From positions 29,994 through 93,993 of the forward strand of contig JADNRY010000243.1 in the NCBI GenBank assembly GCA_015501585.1: a stretch of DNA of 64,000 nt, read 5' to 3'. This stretch comes from Rhodocollybia butyracea. Taxonomy: Eukaryota > Basidiomycota > Agaricomycetes > Agaricales > Omphalotaceae. Shown in pieces: positions 57,101 to 64,000 of this stretch. The notes under the pieces were generated by a model, which saw only the letters and a list, made by a program, of their open reading frames with translations, searched no databases and was not told the DNA's origin. Position numbers and translations under genes: made by a program. Every line of letters starts with the position of its first letter. The stretch's first letter is position 1.

Positions 57101-58626
57101 GCTCCACACAGGTACGTGTCCGCATGTTTATCCTCGAGGTTGTCTGGTAGGTTTGAGCAAGTCCAGCTCAATCCCTTTAAGATAATAACATCTCCCAGCA
57201 ATAGTTCACTTTGCTAGCTTTGAGTAGATACCAAGAACCCCAGAGATATGTGTGCTAGCACAATGCTCAGAGCTCGTGGATCATCAGAGCTGTGGCTTGG
57301 CGATAGCCTATCCACCTTAAGATCATCAGGTTTATTGTAGTAGGACTTTCCTAGTCAATAGTCGGCCGATAATCAGATATTAAATTTGCCTAGCTTAATC
57401 ATCTAGCAGCTGTGCCGCATCGCAACCCGACTAGTCATTGTAACATGTTAAGATCTTCCTTCCGGTCCATAAGGCAATTGTAGACTTTATCCTCCGGCAT
57501 CTGTCTTTCTGCTAGCGCAGTACGAGGATTGCATTCCCCTTCTGATGCCTTCCCTGGGTAATGTTGCTGCCAGTACTCATCCCACTTTGAGACATCCAAG
57601 TATGCGGATTCATGTATGCATTGGGGTGGGTAGAACTAGACTGACAATCTAGTGTTGATGTCTCTGGGCACCTCAAGTATCCTCGCTAGTTTAGTATCAG
57701 ACTATGCTTGTGGGTGTATCGTCACGACTAACTGAGTATTATTGCTGAGATACTAAGCGTTAGCTACAGTTATCATGTTTGGGCTCCGTATAACCCTCTT
57801 ATTGGTTGTGTAGCGCATATACATTATCAAAATATATGGCTACAAGCCTAAGCGCAAAATCTGCGTATTACCGGACCTTCTCAGAATGATTTTTCCTTGG
57901 GCAGAGGAAGAAAAGGATGCTTTGAAAGAACACCGCCATTGTTTAGGGTGTATCACAGATGATTTTGCGCTGGATCAATTTCTCGACCTCTTGATTTGTT
58001 TTCAATGAATCCTTCTTCAAGACTCTGCTGTTCTTTATGTTCAATTTCCGGATTGGCTAATGTGGAATTTTTCACCATTCAATCTTCCATTATTCTCCAC
58101 TTTCGCACAAACTTCAACAGAACTTATTCAAGCTGCAGAAGACCTTCATCAATCTCATCCTCTCCCAACCCCTGATGTACAGCCATCCTGCATCATACCC
58201 GCCAATTTCGAGCTGTCATCAGAGCCTGCTCTTCATTCCTGTCAAACTGAAGCAGTTAAAATCTTGAATGAAAAGTATAGTGTTGAATGAGTGCAGAATC
58301 ATACATGGGCTTGTGTTGATGGGCGTTATGTTCTGTTTTACAAGCTGCAGGAAGTGGCAAAGATTTTGACAGTCCGCAAACTATGGGATGAGCTTGAAGT
58401 TGGTGTTGATGGCCATCTATCTGTATCTGAGCTCAAGGAAGGGTGGAAGGCAAAGTGGAGACAAGGAAATTGTGGTGCAAGTGCAGATTTGAGTTGGCGG
58501 AACCAAGTAGTTGCATTGGTGAAAGATATCTCCCAGCAGCGGAATTGGACAAACCTTCAAGCATTAAATTTTCTGGAGGCACAGTTCCCTATCTCAAAAA
58601 TGTTGTCTACTGTGAACGTTGAGTAG
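54179..58626 (+). pseudogene. CryptonF-type tyrosine recombinase with GCR1_C-like tail, interrupted by F1 copy C
   Basis: Exons 54179-54664, 54714-55161, 55213-55483 and 55539-55789 join through GT...AG introns; the rest continues at 57871-58626 after the F1 insert. Family blocks follow in order: AYRPHFGNYATFLGQ, DIPGTRVGFEHLKQCISALE, NHKHEFCYKADPASQIPLRD, SDMFPRALPVPELG, KTNTNGRLDKHGALRHR, ATHGGRSYAAYTSRQHG (H-x-x-R), CYDQALPLDALMGAA (candidate catalytic Tyr, 55706-55708), LRMIFPWAEEEKDAL, DSAVLYVQFPDWL and the GCR1_C-like DNA-binding tail VRKLWDELEVGVDGHLSVSE with KWR. The first catalytic Arg appears changed to Trp (AVWGDN, 55072-55074). In-frame TGA codons lie at 54907, 55087, 55787, 58006 and 58288, and there is a one-base frame change near 54885. 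Such enzymes move Cryptons as DNA circles; this copy is dead. Confidence 0.8.
55863..57870 (+). repeat. Dispersed repeat F1, copy C, complete, TSD CCGG
   Basis: 2008 bases from TAATTGGCTTGG to TGCGTATTA, flanked by CCGG at 55859-55862 and 57871-57874. The flanks lie in the Crypton gene, and removing the insert restores an open CTG-CCG-GAC junction. The internal part includes (GT)n at 56117-56131, a TAGGAACTTGTACCAC/GAAGCAACTAGATTTA block of about 140 bases in two tandem copies (56263-56400 and 56408-56546), and an AGAGATGAAACAGAG...GGAG purine tract. No gene. Confidence 0.85.
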
Positions 58627-60306
58627 CATCAATCTTGTATAGGAATTCCGATAGGCTTTTGCGTCCCTCTGGCATCTGCCTAGCCATGCAATCTATCAGA
58701 ACAAATTTATCCAGACGAGCTACAATTTCAGGCAAAGGTTGAGGGCTATCTTTGCTGTACTTGCGCACAAGATTGGCTGCATGGATCATTGTGTTGAGAG
58801 TAGTCTCGTGAATGCCTAGAGATTGCCAAAGCATTTTCTTTGTGATTTTCACCTACCGTTAGAGCCCAATCAATCAGATGGAAACTCTGATAAGATCTGA
58901 ATAGTACTTACCTTGGCAGACACATTAGGAGCTCAAACCAACTTTGACAAGAACTCAGTGCACAAGTCCGCAACAAACAACCACAGTTGAACAATTTCAG
59001 GATTTTGCGCTTTGTCGGATCCCCGAAGTTGACTAAAGAGATTGTATCCATTGCATGCTACAACTTGATCAGTGATCCATTCCAAAACTGTTGCCTTATC
59101 ATCTGAGCATTGCTTCTTCAAATCTGGATGGACTTTGTTGAGGTTAGCATGCTTTCTTGCAATATGAAGCGGGATCGCATCCATATCCAATCCCAAGGTG
59201 GCTGGATCAGGAACCAAGCCTTCCTCATCATCTACCAACCAGTCAAAATAGATTTTATTGCAAGTACAAGGAAAGACTCACAATTAATCCCTTCTTCTTC
59301 TTCATGTTTCTGCTTAAGTGAGAGAAGGATGTTACTGACTTGATTTTTGGTGAGACCCTAAGCACCTCATGAGTCAACGAGTGGATCACAGTCATGGAAA
59401 ATCCACGGCTTGCATTTTCAACCATGATATTGATGATCCCATCACTTGCAAGCAGGTACTCAACAGATACAGGAGTGTCAGCAAGTGAAGTTGCGGGCTG
59501 GGAGAACAGAAACGGTTGATAATCTGTTGTGATTTGGTAATGAGGAGTTGAAAGTTTGATAAATCCTGATATGACAAGACTTGTTATAACTTATCTGATT
59601 ATTTAAAGTCAATACGAACCTTTAATTGTGTCGGAAGTTTCATCCAGTAACCTCATGACTTTGTTAGTCTTTACTTTACATGTCCCAAGTGGACAACCAT
59701 CTTGAGAAATATAGATAGGATTGATATGAATATTGAGTGCAATCTGTGCAGGCAGAGTCTCCCTCTTGTCCAACAAACAGACTGTAAAAAGCTGCAGAAA
59801 CTATGCACATTAGTGGGAAATAGTATGCGGCAGATATAAGTACACACTGTGTTCGATACATTCTGGCAAGGGGTGATGAGCCCTTGAGTGGAAGTCTGTA
59901 TGCCACCATCATAGGGTTTAGCAGTGTTATCAGTACCATGACTGCTATTGATACTGCCTGCACTGGTTGCACTCGGCATCATCATAGCTGACGGATTTGG
60001 GCCCAGCTTCGCTGAAGATAGACCTTGACCTCCATGTCTCTTCTGATAACCTTTATTTGATTATAAATGAGAAAAGAACATTGAGACTTACTTTAACAAC
60101 TGTTGTATCCACTGTTATGACTCGATCAATAGTCTCGTCCAAACCTTCACAGTACGTAACTCGGCAGTAAAAATGATAAGAGAAATTAATGAGATTATAG
60201 AGCAAGCCTTTCCGTTTGTTGAAACCGCTAGGCAAAAAAATATATACTCAAACAACTAGGCTCAAGTAAAGTTAGTAACTAGTTTGTAATACAAAACTCA
60301 CAGAAG

Positions 60307-60620
60307 TTATTATTTGGAGATAGCTCGACAAATAATAATAAGATTACCCTCAGAGATGGCTCAACAAGCAGTAATATGAATCAGAACTAATACTCGGAGA
60401 TGGCTCAACAAGTAGTAGTGAGTGTGGTGTCTAATACTCAGAGATAGCTCAACAAGTAATAGGAAGTTGCAACCCGGAGATAGCTCAACAAGTGGCAATT
60501 AAAGAAGTATTTACTAGGAGATAGCTCAACAGGTGAATGTTAGTGGATACAACTTGGAGTTAGCTCAACAAGATGTATAAATGTGTATTGTAGCTTGGAG
60601 ATAGCTCAACAAGATACAAT
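60307..60620 (-). repeat. Array of eight hairpins with constant loop and variable stems (LTR 1)
   Basis: Eight units share GGAGATAGCTCAAC (variants ATGG, TTAG in the tip, CGAC). Each is bounded by arms that differ between units but pair within the unit: TTATTATTT/AAATAATAA, ATTAC/GTAAT, CTA-TACT/AGTA-TAG (twice), TTGC/GCAA, ATTTACT/AGGTGAAT, ATACA-CTT/AAG-TGTAT and ATTGTA-CTT/AAG-TACAAT. Inside the loop GAG and CTC can pair around a four-base tip. Unit spacing is 36-50 bases. Confidence 0.85.
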
Positions 60621-60769
60621 GAGTTGGTCTGGTGATTCACACAAGTGATAACAGCAAACAAGTGGGGGTTTGGATTTAAGAAATAATAAGTCTACTGTAC
60701 ATTGGTAAATCTGGCTTCCTTATATACTGTTTAATATGTACTAGTTAGGAAATGCTGCAGAATGACTAG

Positions 60770-60955
60770 ATTTGAGTCATAACTGCGGAAATGCTGCGGA
60801 TCAGTCAGCATGACTGTGGAATGGTGTGCAATGACTGTTACTGAGTCATTTAAGCAGAACTGCGGATGACTGATGTTGAGTCATTCAGTAGAGTCATGGA
60901 TGACTGATATTGAGTCATTTAGTGGAACCGGAGTTGACTAATAATGAGTCAATAC
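60770..60955 (-). promoter_or_regulatory. Cluster of five AP-1/Gcn4-type sites in LTR 1
   Basis: TGAGTCA occurs five times, in most cases in the form TGACT-N5-TGAGTCA (ATTTGAGTCATAA, ACTGAGTCATTT, GTTGAGTCATTC, ATTGAGTCATTT, AATGAGTCAATA). The site is that bound by Gcn4/CPC1-class bZIP proteins. The cluster lies upstream of the TATATAAGG box on the minus strand. Confidence 0.6.
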
Positions 60956-61142
60956 TGTGTGGAAGGGTCTTTGCAGCTTCCATGGTAATGTGCAGCATTA
61001 TCCCAATTTGTGTTGAGAAGATAAGTAATGAATGTATGTGATAGTGTTAGGTAGTAAAATATTAATGATAGTCATGGTGGTGGTTGTTAATAAATGAAAA
61101 AAGAGTGTGTATATGCCTATAGTGTAGAATCGGGTCATAACA

Positions 61143-61991
61143 TCCACTGGCATAGGTGCAGTAGTAGTATACCCACTACCTTTGTCCAGAAGCACTCCTT
61201 CAAGTGTCTTGACTAGAGTCTTGCTGCCTAGTGATCCTGCACTGCTAGGCCACAGGTGTGGCTGAGCTTGTGCAATCTCCAGAAGCTTTATTCATGTCAT
61301 ACAACTGCAAAAGAAATTAAATAAATAGTACTAAGCTTTAATGGTGTACAGCAGCAATCCAAGCACGTACTGGATCTCTGACAGGCAAAACTTCCTCTCA
61401 GCAACTCCCGGGGCTTGCTGGGCTTGTTCAGACATGATAACTATGCAGCAGGATGATGAGAGTTCAAAGTTAAGACTTAAGACTCAGACCCCTCAAATGG
61501 AGGCAGATCACTTGAGAGATTAGTCGCCATGCCTCGTTTGAGAGCTAGAGTCAAAAAGAAAAAAAACCCTCAATCAATGCTACCAGGAGCATGTCTGGCA
61601 TCAATTGAGGTAAGTGCAAATTATATTATTGCCCATCAATTGAGGGTTGGTACAAGTGACTTTGCCTCAATCAAGGGTTCTCAATTTTGTGCCCCTCCAA
61701 TCAAGGATTCTCAATTCTAGACCCCTCAATTGAGCCTGTGGCATCCCCATTTGATGGTTCATCATTCTGCTGAACTCCCTTCACCTTTGAACAAGGCTTT
61801 CCATGCTCACTCAGGTCAGATTAAGATTGTAAAAGTCATCATAGCCCTGGTATCACTCAATTGAGGTGATAAAGGATCTTGTAAAAGCTCAAATGGCCAA
61901 ACGACAGGTCAAAAAAGCCTCAAAGACCATGAACGATCCAAACGAGGGATAGTCAAAAGCCTCGATTGGCGCTATTGCCAAAACGGGATAG
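61143..61991. other. Spacer between the two solo LTRs with CTCAATTGAGG palindromes
   Basis: The left part contains the first exons of the reverse-strand gene. From about 61565 to 61870 the word CCTCAATTGAGG or a degenerate form (TCAATTGAGG, CTCAATCAAGG) recurs seven or eight times at irregular spacing. No gene of its own. Confidence 0.4.
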
Positions 61992-62192
61992 TGTTATGAC
62001 TCGATCAATAGTCTCGTCCAAACCTTCACAGTACGTAACTCGGTGGTAACAATGATAAGAGAAATTAATGGATAATGGAGATTATAGAGCAAGCCTTTCC
62101 GTTTGATGAAACCACTAGGCAAAAAATATATACTCAAACAACTAGGCTCAAGTAAAGTTAGTAACTAGTTTGTAATACAAAACTCACAGAAG

Positions 62193-62550
62193 TTATTATT
62201 TGGAGATAGCTCGACAAATAATAATAAGATTACCCTTGGAGATGGCTCAACAAGCAGTAATATGAATCAGAACTAATACTCGGAGATGGCTCGACAAGTA
62301 GTAGTGAGTGTGGTGTCTAATACTCGGAGATAGCTCAACAAGTAATAGTGAGTGTGATGTCTAATACTCGGAGATAGCTCAACAAGTAATAGGAAGTTGC
62401 AACTCGGAGATAGCTCAACAAGTGGCAATTAAAGAAGTATTCACTAGGAGATAGCTCAACAGGTGAATATTAGTGGATACAACTTGGAGTTAGCTCAACA
62501 AGATGTATAAATGTGTATTGTAGCTTGGAGGTAGCTCAACAAGATACAAT
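62193..62550 (-). repeat. Array of nine hairpins with constant loop and variable stems (LTR 2)
   Basis: Same order of hairpins as in LTR 1, with one more CTAATACTC...AGTAATAG unit. Differences from LTR 1 often improve or keep pairing, for example ATTCACT/AGGTGAAT here against ATTTACT/AGGTGAAT, and CCCTT/AAG here against CCCTC/AAG. Confidence 0.85.
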
Positions 62551-62684
62551 GAGTTGGTCTGGTGATTCACACAAGTGATAACAGCAAACAAGTGGGGGTT
62601 TGGATTTAAGAAAAATAATACGTCTACTATACATTGGTAAATCTAGCCTCCTTATATACTGTTGAGTATGTATTATTTAGGAAA

Positions 62685-62860
62685 TGCTGCGGAATGACAT
62701 CATAACTGTGGAGCACTGGAATGATGTCATAACTGCGGAGCACTGGAATGATATCATAACTGTGGAGCTGGAATGATGTCATAACTGCGGAGCAGTAAGA
62801 TGACATCATAACTGTGGAGCATCAGAACTGCGGAGTAGTAGAATGATGTCATGGTGTAAC
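62685..62860 (-). promoter_or_regulatory. Cluster of six CRE-like bZIP sites in LTR 2
   Basis: TGACATCA, TGATGTCA and TGATATCA words occur six times in tandem units of about 30 bases (AATGATGTCATAACTGCGGAG type). They occupy the position where LTR 1 has TGAGTCA words. TGATGTCA is one CpG transition away from the palindromic CRE TGACGTCA. Confidence 0.5.
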
Positions 62861-63078
62861 ATGCAGTGACTGGTGTTCAATCATTCTAGTGGAACCGAAG
62901 TTGATTAACAGTATGTTCATGTGTGCAACATTATGCCAAATAATGTAGAGAAAATGAGTAATGAACGTAAAATGTATATGATAAGTAGAAATCTTAATGA
63001 TAGTAGTAGTAGTTGGTTAATAATAATAAAAAAAGATGTGTATATGCTTATAGTTTGGGTATGGGTCATAACAGATAG

Positions 63079-63409
63079 TGTGAAACCTGCAAGACAACGC
63101 AGGTGTTACCAGCAATCAAGCGCCTGCACAAAGAAAAGTGGGCCGCCGCCAAAAGTCTCGCCCGTGACGGCTACCAGCGGTTCCCAGTAACGGCTTCCAA
63201 TTCCGATACATCAATGTACAATTCATGTAAGTGTTAATATTAGTCTACTTGTTATTATAGTTACTATACTTTGTTGTATGAAAGGCTGGTGTGAGACCTT
63301 GTAAAAGGTTGCATGCAGGCCTGTAGTGTACAAATTCTTCTCTTTTAATGTTGTTACTATAATTATGTAGCTATATTTATGGTGCTGCTACCCTATAGTA
63401 AATATTTAC
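63079..63409. other. Continuation of the region interrupted by solo LTR 2
   Basis: A GC-richer stretch at 63085-63190 reads VKPARQRRCYQQSSACTKK in one frame and ends at a stop at 63188-63190. It may be the scrap of an exon. The rest is AT-rich. Confidence 0.3.
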
Positions 63410-63599
63410 TGACATTTGTGCATATTCACACAAATATGCATGAATGTATGCACTTGGACATTCAAATGCCCATTCTTGTGAATGCATTTGTCCAATGGAA
63501 GGTCATTCAAATGTGAATACAGTCTTCCGCAGGTCCATATTTGTGCCATGAATGCTGAATGCATTTGAGTGCACATTTGTGCCCACCTCTAGTACTCTG

Positions 63600-64000
63600 G
63601 TATGAGGAGGTCCACCATATCTGATGGTGTCTCTAGCAAGTAAAATAACTTATAGACACTGGGCTAGCCCACACAGCTACCATAATCATTGCAGTGTTGT
63701 TAGAAAGCTAGCGCACAGGGCTAGTTATTCTGAATACTGCTAACTGGAGGAGTACAACATCTGCAAAACCTGGGTTTTGATCAAAGCAGTTCCATTCGGT
63801 TGCTATTCAGTCCAAAGCATCTCAGAGCAAGGGTACTTGCTGTAGAGCACTCTGAGCTGCTCAGGGTTGCTTTGACAGCTTTGGAGCGCTCCAGAGTGCT
63901 CCAGAGCAGCCAAAGCTCATCCCAGGTTTTGCAGATGAACAAAGCTATCCAATACCACTATAATACCATGAGTAAGACAGAGGGTAAGCAAGTATGGAAG
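63600..64000. other. Right edge, no recognised gene
   Basis: GCTCCAGAGTGCTCCAGAGC and CAGAGTGCTC-type words near 63835-63915 form short imperfect repeats. Nothing else is seen. Confidence 0.3.

Larger units (their letters stand above)
60113..61142 (-). repeat. Solo LTR 1 with poly-hairpin leader, 1030 bases, TSD TCCAC
   Basis: Ends TGTTATGAC...GTCATAACA form a 9-base inverted repeat, and TCCAC stands at 60108-60112 and 61143-61147. On the minus strand a TATATAAGG box lies at 60726-60718. Five TGAGTCA words (TGACTCA on the minus strand) lie at 60770-60955, upstream of that box. The hairpin array 60307-60620 lies 100-420 bases downstream, so it would be in the transcribed leader. The strand was inferred from this order. 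No interior or second LTR is associated. Confidence 0.9.
58607..61435 (-). pseudogene. Unidentified reverse-strand multi-exon gene, interrupted by solo LTR 1
   Basis: Coding-like blocks from the start side are MSEQAQQAPGVAERKFC (ATG at 61435), LLEIAQAQPHLWPSSAGSLG and LVKTLEGVLLDKGSGYTTT, then, beyond the LTR, VDTTVVK with a GTAAGT donor, GYQKRHGGQGLSSAKLG, LLDKRETLPAQIALNIHIN, KLSTPHYQITTDYQPFLFSQ, VEYLLASDGIINIMVENASR, an acidic KQKHEEEEG, LGLDMDAIPLHIARKHANLN, QLWLFVADLCTEFLSKLV and ITKKMLWQSLGIHETTLNTM. The 3' end meets that of the Crypton gene tail to tail. The LTR lies after CCAGTGGA in exon sequence, so the gene is broken. One frame change near 59340 also seems likely. I do not recognise the family. 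Confidence 0.45.
61992..63073 (-). repeat. Solo LTR 2 with poly-hairpin leader, 1082 bases, TSD GATAG
   Basis: Same family as solo LTR 1 (ends TGTTATGAC...GTCATAACA), with its own duplication GATAG at 61987-61991 and 63074-63078. Because the two duplications differ, these are two independent insertions and not the two LTRs of one element. The TATATAAGG box is at 62658-62650 on the minus strand. The hairpin array has one extra unit. The U3-like part carries a different set of tandem repeats. Confidence 0.9.
49373..63591. mobile_element. Candidate 14.2-kb hAT-type element with 8-bp TSD GTACTCTG, carrying genes and nested elements
   Basis: The left end TAGAGATGGGCATGAATG (49373) and right end ...CATTTGTGCCCACCTCTA (63591) are inverted repeats, and GTACTCTG stands directly outside both (49365-49372 and 63592-63599). 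Both subterminal regions share GGTCATTCAAATG...CCATATTTGT in the same orientation and many CATTTG/CAAATG words, the usual transposase-binding layout of hAT ends. Enclosed are a complete 1740-base hAT-type element, an unidentified forward gene, a Crypton gene, an unidentified reverse gene, F1 copy C and two solo LTRs. Removing inserts with their own target duplications leaves about 8.3 kb. I see no hAT transposase, so the mover would act in trans. Chance agreement of 8 bases plus matching ends is unlikely but must be tested. Confidence 0.65.

Noticed and set aside
60307..62550. CRISPR-like array: short constant repeat with variable spacers
   Set aside because: The constant part is only about 14 bases, the variable parts are self-complementary arms, the arrays lie inside LTRs of a eukaryotic genome, and no cas-like genes are present.
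60113..63073. The two 1-kb repeats as 5' and 3' LTRs of one retrotransposon
   Set aside because: Each copy has its own perfect target duplication (TCCAC and GATAG), and the 849 bases between them have no gag or pol and include exons of the broken gene.

Overview
The window looks like repeat-rich nuclear DNA of a filamentous basidiomycete, most likely an Agaricomycete. This rests on genes split by introns of about 45-65 bases with GT...AG ends, a FunK1-type fungal kinase fragment, a KDZ-type transposase fragment, a CryptonF-type tyrosine recombinase with a GCR1_C-like tail, Ulp1-like and Helitron-like fragments, and LTR elements with fungal-type gag and pol. There is no operon structure. Very little of the sequence is likely to be ordinary host gene.

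Layout. 0-7.5 kb: end of a Ty1/copia pol with its 3' LTR, one fairly intact six-exon gene (1629-2852), a possible solo LTR, a reverse-strand gag fragment without LTRs, and a 377-base near-perfect foldback element inside an LTR remnant. 7.5-13.4 kb: tRNA-like sequence, FunK1 fragment, TA-flanked MITE, Ulp1-like protease gene, hAT-type MITE with 8-bp target duplication, KDZ fragment. 13.4-21 kb: a non-coding dispersed repeat (called F1 here, copy A), a solo LTR, short decayed fragments. 21-26 kb: a gag-only LTR retrotransposon with two 253-base LTRs and an AGCTG duplication, inserted in a TAGCTACC-rich minisatellite. 26-33.6 kb: two long-inverted-repeat elements; the second has arms of about 650 bases around a Helitron-type fragment that itself carries a solo copia LTR. 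33.6-43 kb: LINE-type RNase H remnant, TTAAG-rich inverted-repeat element, and several unidentified minus-strand coding pieces that may be host genes. 43-49 kb: F1 copy B, split by an 1800-base LTR-like insertion, then hAT-type elements.

49.37-63.59 kb: two hAT-type ends (TAGAGATGGGCA... and ...TGCCCACCTCTA) are flanked by the same 8-bp word GTACTCTG, so this 14.2-kb block can be read as one giant hAT-type insertion. Inside are a smaller complete hAT-type element, an unidentified forward gene, a decayed Crypton recombinase gene cut by F1 copy C (perfect CCGG duplication), an unidentified reverse gene cut by a solo LTR, and a second solo LTR of the same family.

The two most unusual observations are that 14-kb nested element and the two ~1-kb solo LTRs. 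Each LTR carries 8-9 hairpins that share a GGAGATAGCTCAAC loop but have different self-complementary arms, and each also has clustered bZIP-type sites on the promoter side of a TATATAAGG box. Most genes here are fragments of mobile elements and do not form a working pathway; their nesting order gives a relative history of insertions.
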